From: Ectobius pallidus
Taxonomy: Eukaryota; Arthropoda; Insecta; Blattodea; Ectobiidae
Direction of reading: 5' to 3'
Length of the DNA: 64,000 nucleotides
NCBI GenBank assembly: GCA_964059195.1
Contig: CAXKWD010000002.1
Location: 165,360,559-165,424,558, forward strand
Below are positions 1-7,870 of this stretch, piece after piece. Positions within the stretch are counted from its first letter, which is position 1; every line of letters begins with the position of its first letter. The position numbers and the translations under genes were made by a program. The notes beneath the pieces were generated by a model. That model was not told the origin of the DNA and did not search any database. It saw only the letters and a program-made list of their open reading frames with translations.

Positions 1-1852
1 GTTTCTTTTATGCTGGGAGTGTGCGGAATTGAAAAAGATGTTATTTCTGCCGATATGACTTTTTTCGTGCGAGGCGTTTTCAACGGTTCAACTGCCGTTA
101 TCACGTAAACTATGGTACATTTTTATTGTTGATGTACACGGTTCTATTCGCAGTGAAATGTTATGGCGTTCGTCTCTTGGGAGTTTTTATGTACTAGGCT
201 GATAAAATGGTTTTATTTCGACTTTTCTAAAATCCTGCGCGACTTTCATCTCCAAGAATAAAAAATATTGTTTTTACATTAACAATATAATCTCAAAAAT
301 GTCTTGTGTTTCCGAGGAAACATAAGTTTATATGCAAAAGTAATTGAAACTGTTCTTTTTTCAATCTTATACAATCCTGCGCTTTAATAGAAGCTGCATG
401 CCTTCCCGGGATTCTCAGCCCTGCCAACTTCCGTTAGCGTCGATTTTATTCTTATTTCCGTAAGTTTCTTTTATGCTGTGAGTATGCGGATTTGAAAAAG
501 ATGTTATTTTTGCCGATATGACTTTTTTCGTATGAGTCGTTTTCAACGGTTCGACAGCCGTTATCTCGTAAACTATGGTACATTTTTATTGTTGATGTAC
601 ACGCTTTTATTCGCAATGAAATGTTATGACGTTCGTCTCTTGGGAGTTTTTATGTACTAGGCTGATATAATGGTTTTATATCGACTTTTCTAAAATCATG
701 CGCAATTTTCATGTCCAAGAATAAAAAATATTGTTTTTACATTAACAATATATAATCTCAAAAATGTCTTGTGTTTCCGAGGAAACATAAGTTTATATGC
801 AAAAGCAGTTGAAACTGTTCTTTTTCCAATCTTATACAATCCTGCGCTTTAATAGAAGCTGCATGCCTTCCCGGGATTCTCAGCCCTGCCAACTTTCGTT
901 AGCGTCGATTTTATTTTTATTTCCGAAAGTTTCTTTTATGCTGTGAGTGTGCGGAATTGTAAAAGATGTTATTTTTGCCGATATGACTTTTTTCGTGCGA
1001 GGCGTTTTCAACCGTTCGACAGCCGTTATCTCGTAAACTATGGTACATTTTTATTGTTGATGTACACGCTTTTATTCGCAATGAAATGTTTTGACGTTCA
1101 TCTCTTGGGAGTTTTTATGTACTAGGCTGATAAAATGGTTTTATTTCGACTTTTCTATAATCCTGCGCAATTTTCATCTCCAAGAATAAAAAATATTGTT
1201 TTTACATTAACAATATAATCTCAAAAATGTCTTGTGTTTCCGAGGAAACATAAGTTTATATGCCAAAGGCAGTTGAAACTTTTTTTTTCCACTTTTATAC
1301 AATCCTGCGTTTTAATAGAAGCTGCATGCCTTCCCGGGATTCTCAGCCCTGCCAACTTTCGTTAGCGTCGATTTTATTTTTATTCCCGAAAGTTTCTTTT
1401 ATGCTGTGAGTATGCGGAATTATAAAAGATGTTATTTTTGCCGATATGACTTTTTTCGTGTGAGTCGTTTTCAACGGTTCGACAGCCGTTATCTCGTAAA
1501 CTATGGTACATTTTTATTGTTGATGTACACGCTTTTATTCGCAATGAAATGTTATGACGTTCGTCTCTTGGGAGTTTTTATGTAATAGGCTGATAAAATG
1601 GTTTTATTTCGACATTTCTAAAATCCTGCGCGATTTTCATCTCCAAGAATAAAAAATATTGTTTTTACATTAACAATATAATTTCAAAAATGTCTTGTGT
1701 TTCCGAGGAAACAAGTTTATGTGCCAAAGGCAGTTGAAACTGTTTTTTCCCACTGTTATACAATCCTGCGCTTTTATAGAAGCTGCATGCCTTCCCGGGA
1801 TTCTCAGCCATGCCAACTTTCATAAGCGTCGATTTTATTTTTATTTCCGTAA
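1..1852 (+). repeat. 4-unit higher-order repeat (1,852 bp), copy 1
   Basis: It contains a GGGAG-type unit (phase 15), a GCGGATTTGAAAAAG unit (478), a GTGCGGAATTGTAAAAG unit (943) and a TATAAAAG unit (1406). The same ordered series restarts at 1853 and again at 8331. The unit starting at 478 is 465 bp because it has a 2-bp insertion (AATATATAATC). The left edge is the window edge, so the repeat may extend further. Confidence 0.85.
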
Positions 1853-3247
1853 GTTTCTTTTATGCTGGGAGTGTGCGGAATTGAAAAAGATGTTATTTCT
1901 GCCGATATGACTTTTTTCGTGCGAGGCGTTTTCAACGGTTCAACTGCCGTTATCAAGTAAACTATGGTACATTTTTATTGTTGATGTACACGGTTCTATT
2001 CGCAGTGAAATGTTATGGCGTTCGTCTCTTGGGAGTTTTTATGTACAAGGCTGATAAAATGGTTTTATTTCGACTTTTCTAAAATCCTGCGCGACTTTCA
2101 TCTCCAAGAATAAAAAATATTGTTTTTACATTAACAATATAATCTCAAAAATGTCTTGTGTTTCCGAGGAAACATAAGTTTATATGCAAAAGTAATTGAA
2201 ACTGTTCTTTTTTCAATCTTATACAATCCTGCGCTTTAATAGAAGCTGCATGCCTTCCCGGGATTCTCAGCCCTGCCAACTTCCGTTAGCGTCGATTTTA
2301 TTCTTATTTCCGTAAGTTTCTTTTATGCTGTGAGTATGCGGATTTGAAAAAGATGTTATTTTTGCCGATATGACTTTTTTCGTATGAGTCGTTTTCAACG
2401 GTTCGACAGCCGTTATCTCGTAAACTATGGTACATTTTTATTGTTGATGTACACGCTTTTATTCGCAATGAAATGTTATGACGTTCGTCTCTTGGGAGTT
2501 TTTATGTACTAGGCTGATATAATGGTTTTATACCGACTTTTCTAAAATCATGCGCAATTTTCATGTCCAAGAATAAAAAATATTGTTTTTACATTAACAA
2601 TATATAATCTCAAAAATGTCTTGTGTTTCCGAGGAAACATAAGTTTATATGCAAAAGCAGTTGAAACTGTTCTTTTTCCAATCTTATACAATCCTGCGCT
2701 TTAATAGAAGCTGCATGCCTTCCCGGGATTCTCAGCCCTGCCAACTTTCGTTAGCGTCGATTTTATTTTTATTTCCGAAAGTTTCTTTTATGCTGTGAGT
2801 GTGCGGAATTGTAAAAGATGTTATTTTTGCCGATATGACTTTTTTCGTGCGAGGCGTTTTCAACCGTTCGACAGCCGTTATCTCGTAAACTATGGTACAT
2901 TTTTATTGTTGATGTACACGCTTTTATTCGCAATGAAATGTTTTGACGTTCATCTCTTGGGAGTTTTTATGTACTAGGCTGATAAAATGGTTTTATTTCG
3001 ACTTTTCTATAATCCTGCGCAATTTTCATCTCCAAGAATAAAAAATATTGTTTTTACATTAACAATATAATCTCAAAAATGTCTTGTGTTTCCGAGGAAA
3101 CATAAGTTTATATGCCAAAGGCAGTTGAAACTTTTTTTTTGCACTTTTATACAATCCTGCGCTTTAATAGAAGCTGCATGCCTTCCCGGGATTCTCAGCC
3201 CTGCCAACTTTCGTTAGCGTCGATTTTATTTTTATTTCCGAAAGTTT
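1853..3247 (+). repeat. 4-unit higher-order repeat, copy 2 (partial, about 3 units)
   Basis: It matches 1-1395 at offset 1,852 with few changes: TGTACAAGG for TGTACTAGG near 2,043, TATACCGAC for TATATCGAC near 2,530, TTATCAAG for TTATCACG near 1,951, and a change in the T run near 3,130. Similarity to copy 1 ends in the T-rich tract at about 3,247, where a divergent unit begins. Confidence 0.85.
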
Positions 3248-3257
3248 ATTTTATGCT

Positions 3258-3720
3258 GTGAGTGTGCGGAATTGTAAATGATGTTATTTTTGCCGATATG
3301 ACTTTTTTCGTGCGAGGCGTTTTCAACGGTTCGAAAGCCTTTATCTCGTAAACTATGGTACATTTTTATTGTTGATGTACATGGTTATATTCGCAAAGAA
3401 AAGTTATGCCTTTTGCCATTAGGGAGGATTTATGTAGTACGCTGATAAAACGATTTTATCTCGACTTTTCTAAAATCCTGCGCGATTTTCATCTCCAAGA
3501 ATAAAAGATACTGTTTTTACATTAACAATATAATCCCAAAAATTTCTTGCGTTTCCGAGGAAACATAAGTTTATATGCAAAAGCAGTTGAAACTGTTCAT
3601 TTTCCACTCTTATACAATACCGCGCTTTAATAGAATCTGCATGCCTTCCCGGGATGCTCAGCCCTACCAACTTCCGTTAGCGTCGATTTTATTTTTATTT
3701 CCCTAAGTTTCTTTTATGGT
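3258..3720 (+). repeat. Divergent unit, AAAGCCTTT subfamily (first copy)
   Basis: The segment from 3,330 to 3,470 departs from the rest: TTCGAAAGCCTTT replaces TTCGACAGCCGTT, GTACATGGTTATATTCGCAAAGAAAAG replaces the usual stretch, and GCCTTTTGCCATTAGGGAGGATTT replaces the GACGTTCGTCTCTTGGGAG region. Related units occur singly at 12973, 17610, 19926, 24101, 29654, 44919 and 61109. The CTTGCGTTTCC flank of the 16-bp dyad follows here (about 3,550), with the dyad core intact. Confidence 0.8.
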
Positions 3721-4660
3721 GTGAGTATACGGAATTGTAAAAGATGTTATTTTTCCCGATATGACTTTTTTCGTGTGAGGCGTTTTCGACGGTTCGACAG
3801 CCGTTATAACGTAAACTATGGTACATTTTTATTGTTGATGTACACGGTTTTATTCGCAATGAAATGTTATGACGTTCGTCTCTTGGGAGTTTTTATGTAC
3901 TAGGCTGATAAAATGGTTTTATTTCGACTTTTCTAAAATCCTGCGCGATTTTCATCTCCAAGAATAAAAAATATTGTTTTTACATTAACAATATAATTTC
4001 AAAAATGTCTTGTGTTTCCGAGGAAACAAGTTTATGTGCCAAAGGCAGTTGAAACTGTTTTTTTCCCACTGTTATACAATCCTGCGCTTTAATAGAAGCT
4101 GCATGCCTTCCCGGGATTCTCAGCCCTACCAACTTCCGTTAGCGTCGATTTTATTTTTATTTCCCTAAGTTTCTTTTATGGTGTGAGTATACGGAATTGT
4201 AAAAGATGTTATTTTTGCCGATAAGACTTTTTTCGTGTGAGGCGTTTTCGACGGTTCGACAGCCGTTATAACGTATACTATGGTACATTTTTATTGTTGC
4301 TGTACACGGTTTTATTCGCAATGAAATGTTATGACGTTCGTCTCTTGGGAGTTTTTATGTACTAGGCTGATAAAATGGTTTTATTTCGACTTTTCTAAAA
4401 TCCTGCGCGACTTTCATCTCCAAGAATAAAGAATATTGTTTTTACATTAACAATATAATCTCAAAAATGTCTTGTGTTTCCGAGGAAACATAAGTTTACA
4501 TGCAAAAGCAGTTGAAACGGTTCTTTTTCCAATCTTATACAATCCTGCGCTTTAATAGAAGCTGCATGCCTTCCCGGGATTCTCAGCCCTGCCAACTTCC
4601 GTTAGCGTCGATTTTATTTTTATTTCCGAAAGTTTCTTTTATGCTGTGAGTATGCGGAAT

Positions 4661-4668
4661 TATAAAAG
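4661..4668 (+). promoter_or_regulatory. TATAAAAG box present in one subfamily of units
   Basis: GCGGAATTATAAAAGATG contains a full TATA-box consensus. Only some units have it, for example those at 1406, 4646, 5110, 11122, 11586, 14830, 15294, 18542, 21784, 26416, 27801, 35203 and 42607. Others read TTGTAAAAG, TTGAAAAAG or ATGTAAAAG at the same place. There is no evidence of promoter activity. The motif is noted because satellite transcription is known in many eukaryotes. Confidence 0.3.
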
Positions 4669-4712
4669 ATGTTATTTTTGCCGATATGACTTTTTTCGTG
4701 TGAGTCGTTTTC

Positions 4713-4730
4713 AACGGTTCGACAGCCGTT
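4713..4730. repeat. Inverted repeat AACGG / CCGTT around TTCGACAG
   Basis: Five-base arms at 4713-4717 and 4726-4730. Present in most units. It is lost in the divergent subfamily in which the right half reads AAAGCCTTT, and weakened where the left arm reads GACGG or ACCGT. Confidence 0.5.
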
Positions 4731-4745
4731 ATCTCGTAAACTATG

Positions 4746-4768
4746 GTACATTTTTATTGTTGATGTAC
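4746..4768. repeat. Inverted repeat GTACAT / ATGTAC
   Basis: Six-base arms at 4746-4751 and 4763-4768 are separated by 11 T-rich bases. Conserved in most units. Lost where GATGTAC becomes GATGTTAC (for example 22,368), GCTGTAC (4,299) or GATGTAAAC (39,023). Confidence 0.55.
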
Positions 4769-4832
4769 ACGCTTTTATTCGCAATGAAATGTTATGACGT
4801 TCGTCTCTTGGGAGTTTTTATGTACTAGGCTG

Positions 4833-4847
4833 ATAAAATGGTTTTAT
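4833..4847. repeat. Inverted repeat ATAAAA-TGG-TTTTAT
   Basis: Six-base arms at 4833-4838 and 4842-4847 with a 3-base centre, present in most units. A variant form, first seen at 664-682, replaces it with GATATAA-TGGTT-TTATATC, which has 7-bp arms. Other units carry only one of the two changes. Confidence 0.6.
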
Positions 4848-4887
4848 TTCGACTTTTCTAAAATCCTGCGCGATTTTCATCTCCAAG

Positions 4888-4893
4888 AATAAA
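4888..4893 (+). other. AATAAA, polyadenylation-signal-like, once per unit
   Basis: CCAAGAATAAAAAAT and its variants carry AATAAA in nearly every unit, on the + strand, about 227 bp after the TATA box in units that have one. In AT-rich DNA this is easily chance. It would matter only if the array is transcribed from this strand. Confidence 0.3.
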
Positions 4894-4895
4894 AA

Positions 4896-4919
4896 ATATT
4901 GTTTTTACATTAACAATAT
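4896..4919. repeat. Inverted repeat ATATTGTT / AACAATAT, 8-bp loop
   Basis: The arms at 4896-4903 and 4912-4919 are exact complements flanking TTTACATT. Present in most units. Subfamilies with GATACTG carry one arm mismatch, those with AAATTTTG another, and many right-hand units have a 7-base loop after loss of one T. It lies 18 bp before the 16-bp dyad. It could extrude as a cruciform or fold as a hairpin if transcribed; neither is shown by sequence alone. Confidence 0.7.
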
Positions 4920-4937
4920 AATCTCAAAAATGTCTTG

Positions 4938-4953
4938 TGTTTCCGAGGAAACA
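4938..4953. promoter_or_regulatory. Conserved 16-bp perfect dyad TGTTTCC-GA-GGAAACA
   Basis: TGTTTCC and GGAAACA are exact reverse complements around a 2-bp centre. The element occurs once per unit. The inner 6-bp arms (GTTTCC/GGAAAC) are intact in every copy I read across 64 kb, although flanking bases change: TCTTGTG becomes TTTCTTGCG, TTTATTGCG or GGTTGTG upstream, and ATAAG becomes AAG or ATACG downstream. In units with the TTGCG or ATTGCG flank only the outermost base pair is lost. A perfect dyad of this size is what a homodimeric DNA-binding protein would use; that role is inference. It also fits the general pattern TTC-N4-GAA. It is not a CENP-B box. Confidence 0.75.
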
Positions 4954-5027
4954 TAAGTTTATATGCAAAAGCAGTTGAAACTGTTCTTTTTTCCAATCTT
5001 ATACAATCCAGCGATTTAATAGAAGCT

Positions 5028-5042
5028 GCATGCCTTCCCGGG
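5028..5042. repeat. GC-rich segment with adjacent SphI (GCATGC) and SmaI (CCCGGG) sites
   Basis: GCATGC at 5028-5033 and CCCGGG at 5037-5042 recur in most units and form the most GC-rich part of an AT-rich unit. SmaI is lost at 7,812 (CCCGCG), 16,612 and 18,472 (CCCTGG), and 29,121 (CTGGG). SphI is lost in units reading GCATCCC (near 5,953, 12,430, 16,600 and 18,460), GCATTCC (19,384, 26,793, 32,347, 48,537) and GCACGCC (17,997). Confidence 0.8.
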
Positions 5043-6032
5043 ATTCTCAGCCCTGCCAACTTCCGTTAGCGTCGATTTTATTTTTATTTCCGAAAGTTTC
5101 ATTTATGCTGTGAGTATGCGGAATTATAAAAGATGTTATTTTTCCCGATATGACTTTTTTCGTGTGAGTCGTTTTCAACGGTTCGACAGCCGTTATCTCG
5201 TAAACTATGGTACATTTTTATTGTTGATGTACACGCTTTTATTCGCAATGAAATGTTATGACGTTCGTCTCTTGGGAGTTTTTATGTACTAGGCTGATAA
5301 AATGGTTTTATTTCGACTTTTCTAAAATCCTGCGCGATTTTCATCTCCAAGAATAAAAAATATTGTTTTTACATTAACAATATAATTTCAAAAATGTCTT
5401 GTGTTTCCGAGGAAACAAGTTTATGTGCCAAAGGCAGTTGAAACTGTTTTTTTCCCACTGTTATACAATCCTGCGCTTTAATAGAAGCTGCATGCCTTCC
5501 CGGGATTCTCAGCCCTACCAACTTCCGTTAGAGTCGATTTTATTTTTATTTCCCTAAGTTTCTTTTATGGTGTGAGTATACGGAATTGTAAAAGATGTTA
5601 TTTTTGCCGATAAGACTTTTTTCGTGTGAGGCGTTTTCGACGGTTCGACAGCCGTTATAACGTATACTATGGTACATTTTTATTGTTGATGTACACGGTT
5701 TTATTCGCAATGAAATGTTATGACGTTCGTCTCTTGGGAGTTTTTATGTACTAGGCTGATAAAATGGTTTTATTTCGACTTTTCTAAAATGATGCGTGAC
5801 TTTCATCTCCAAGAATAAAAAATATTGTTTTTACATTAACAATATAATCTCAAAATTGTCTTGTGTTTCCGAGGAAACATAAGTTTATATGCCAAAGGCA
5901 GTTGAAACTTTTCTTTCCACTTTTATACAATCCTCCGCTTTTATAGAAGCTGCATCCCTTCCCGGGATTCTCAGCCCTGCCATCTTTCGTAAGCGTCGAT
6001 TTTATTTTTATTTCCGAAAGTTTTTTTATGCT

Positions 6033-6496
6033 GTGAGTGTGCGGAAATGTAAAAGATGTTATTTTTGCCGATGTAACTTTTTTCGTGCGAGGCGTTTTCA
6101 ACGGTTCGACAGCCGTTATCTTGTAAACTATAGTACATTTTTATTGTTGATGTACACGGTTTTATACGCAATGAAATGTTATGACGTTCGTCTCTTGGGA
6201 GTTTTTATGTACTAGGCTGATAAAATGGTTTTATTTCGACTTTTGTAAAATCCTGCGCGATTTTCATCTCCAAGAATAAAAAATATTGTTTTTACATTAA
6301 CAATATAATCTCAAAAATGTCTTGTGTTTCCGAGGAAACATAAGCTTATATGCCAATGGCAGTTGAAACTGTTCTTTTTCCACTCTTATACAATCCTGCG
6401 CTTTAATAGAAGCTGCATGCCTTCCCGGGATTCTCAGCCCTGCCAACTTCCGTTAGCGTCGATTTTATTCTTATTTCCGAAAGTTTCATTTATGCT
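6033..6496 (+). repeat. GGAAATGTAAAAG subfamily unit (first copy)
   Basis: Marked by AAAGTTTTTTTATG upstream, GCGGAAATGTAAAAG, GCCGATGTAACTT and TTTTATACGC. Related units are at 12509, 16683, 17146, 19464, 26876, 32427 and 48617. Later ones (26876 onward) have lost TTTTATACGC and read CGCTTTTATTCGC, as expected from exchange with neighbours. Confidence 0.7.
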
Positions 6497-7870
6497 GTGA
6501 GTATGCGGATTTGAAAAAGACGTTATTTTTACCGATATGACTTTTTTCGTGTGAGTCGTTTTCAACGGTTCGACAGCCGTTATCTCGTAAACTATGGTAC
6601 ATTTTTATTGTTGATGTACACGCTTTTATTCGCAATGAAATGTTATGACGTTCGTCTCATAAGAGTTTTTATGTACTAGGCTGATAAAATGGTTTTATTT
6701 CGACTTTTCTAAAATCCTGCGCGACTTTCATCTCCAAGAATAAAAAATATTGTTTTTACATTAACAATATAATCTCAAAAATGGTTGTGTTTCCGAGGAA
6801 ACATAAGTTTATGTGCAAAAGCAGTTGAAACTGTTCTTTTTCCACTCTTATACAATCCTGCGCTTTAATAGAAGCTGCATGCCTTCCCGGGATTCTCAGC
6901 CCTGCCAACTTTCGTTAGCGTCGATTTTATTTTTATTTCCGAAAGTTTCTCTTATGCTGTGAGTATGCGGATTTGAAAAAGATGTTATTTTTACCGATAT
7001 GACTTTTTTCGTGTGAGTCGTTTTCAACGGTTCGACAGCCGTTATCTCGTAAACTATGATACATTTTTATTGTTGATGTACATGCTTTTATTCGCAATGA
7101 AATGTTATGACGTTCGTCTCTTGGGAGTATTTATGTACTAGGCTGATAAAATGGTTTTATTTCGACTTTTCTAAAATCCTGCGCGACTTTCATCTCCAAG
7201 AATAAAAAATATTGTTTTTACATTAACAATATAATCTCAAAAATGGTTGTGTTTCCGAGGAAACATAACTTTATGTGCAAAAGCAGTTGAAACTGTTCAT
7301 TTTCCACTCTTATACAATACCGCGCTTTAATAGAAGCTGCATGCCTTCCCGGGATTCTCAGCCCTACCAACTTCCGTTAGCGTCGATTTTATTTTTATTT
7401 CCCTAAGTTTCTTTTATGGTGTGAGTATACGGAATTGTAAAAGATGTTATTTTTGCCGATAAGACTTTTTTCGTGTGAGGCGTTTTCGACGGTTCGACAG
7501 CCGTTATAACGTAAACTATGGTACATTTTTATTGTTGATGTACACGGTTTTATTCGCAATGAAATGTTATGACGTTCGTCTCTTGGGAGTTTTTATGTAC
7601 TAGGCTGATAAAATGGTTTTATTTCGACTTTTCTAAAATCCTGCGCGACTTTCATCTCCAAGAATAAAAAATATTGTTTTTACATTAACAATATAATCTC
7701 AAAAATGTCTTGTGTTTCCGAGGAAACATAAGTTTACATGCAAAAGCAGTTGAAACTGTTCTTTTTCCAATCTTATACAATCCTGCGCTTTAATAGAAGC
7801 TGCATGCCTTCCCGCGATTCTCAGCCCTGCCAACTTCCGTTAGCGTCGATTTTATTTTTATTTCCGAAAG
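6370..7870 (+). repeat. Mosaic of three units with the shortened AAAATGGTTGTG flank
   Basis: Units at 6497, 6959 and 7421. In the first two the sequence before the 16-bp dyad is shortened from AAATGTCTTGTG to AAATGGTTGTG (6,780 and 7,242). The first also has the unusual CTCATAAGAG for CTCTTGGGAG near 6,657. Much of this returns at 13.32-14.14 kb at offset 6,945. The third unit ends in a CCCGCG version of the SmaI site (7,812). Confidence 0.75.

Larger units (their letters stand above)
4755..4918. repeat. Long-range inverted repeat inside the unit (13-bp arms, 12/13)
   Basis: TATTGTTGATGTA at 4755-4767 is the reverse complement of TACATTAACAATA at 4906-4918 except for one base. In most units the arms lie about 140 bp apart. 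In the unit starting at 16683 the left arm carries an A instead of G (16792-16804) and pairs perfectly with 16944-16956. Confidence 0.5.
4646..5109 (+). repeat. Reference satellite unit (464 bp) used to place internal elements
   Basis: This is a typical unit, chosen to fix coordinates. From left to right it holds a TATAAAAG box (4661), an AACGG/CCGTT dyad (4713), a GTACAT/ATGTAC dyad (4746), an ATAAAA/TTTTAT hairpin (4833), AATAAA (4888), an 8-bp-arm hairpin (4896), the 16-bp dyad (4938), a variable pyrimidine run (about 4981-4995) and a GC-rich segment with SphI and SmaI sites (5028-5042). It ends in T-rich sequence before the next phase mark. The phase is arbitrary, since a tandem array has no natural start. 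Its subfamily (TATAAAAG, then GTGTGAGTCG) is common in the left 20 kb. Confidence 0.95.
3847..6369 (+). repeat. Five-to-six-unit block, later copied at 10.32-12.85 kb
   Basis: Units at 4183, 4646, 5110, 5572 and 6033 correspond one to one with those at 10659, 11122, 11586, 12048 and 12509, at a constant offset of 6,476 bp. Shared rare marks include GTTGCTGTAC (4,298 and 10,774), TATACTATGG, CCAGCGATTTAAT and AAAGAATATTG. The similarity stops in the pyrimidine tract near 6,369. Confidence 0.8.

Noticed and set aside
943..1125. 60-codon open frames recurring once per unit
   Set aside because: They start with GTG, not ATG, at a fixed phase of the satellite; the nearest upstream ATG runs into TGA after two codons in most units. 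Many units carry an internal TGA. The hydrophobic ending comes from T-rich DNA. They are duplicates of one non-coding unit.
4716..4727. Pol III B box (GGTTCGACAGCC) suggesting a tRNA-derived unit
   Set aside because: The consensus GGTTCGANNCC is missed at one position. I see no A box at the right distance upstream and T runs that would stop Pol III are frequent. No tRNA fold is apparent.
4938..4956. CENP-B box
   Set aside because: TTCCGAGGAAAC resembles part of the human box (TTCGTTGGAAAC, 9 of 12), but the required TTCG and CGGG bases are absent. CCCGGG elsewhere in the unit has no TTCG and A at the required spacing.
5850..6101. Reverse-strand frames of 64-88 codons (5850, 21773, 26814, 43042 and others)
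   Set aside because: They are complements of the same satellite segments, share no known domain and are broken in most units.
5889..6215. 108-codon frame with ATG start, also at 12365-12691 and 109 codons at 16536-16865
   Set aside because: It exists only where an indel in the pyrimidine run brings two frames together. It has no family resemblance that I recognise, and its equivalents in most units are interrupted.
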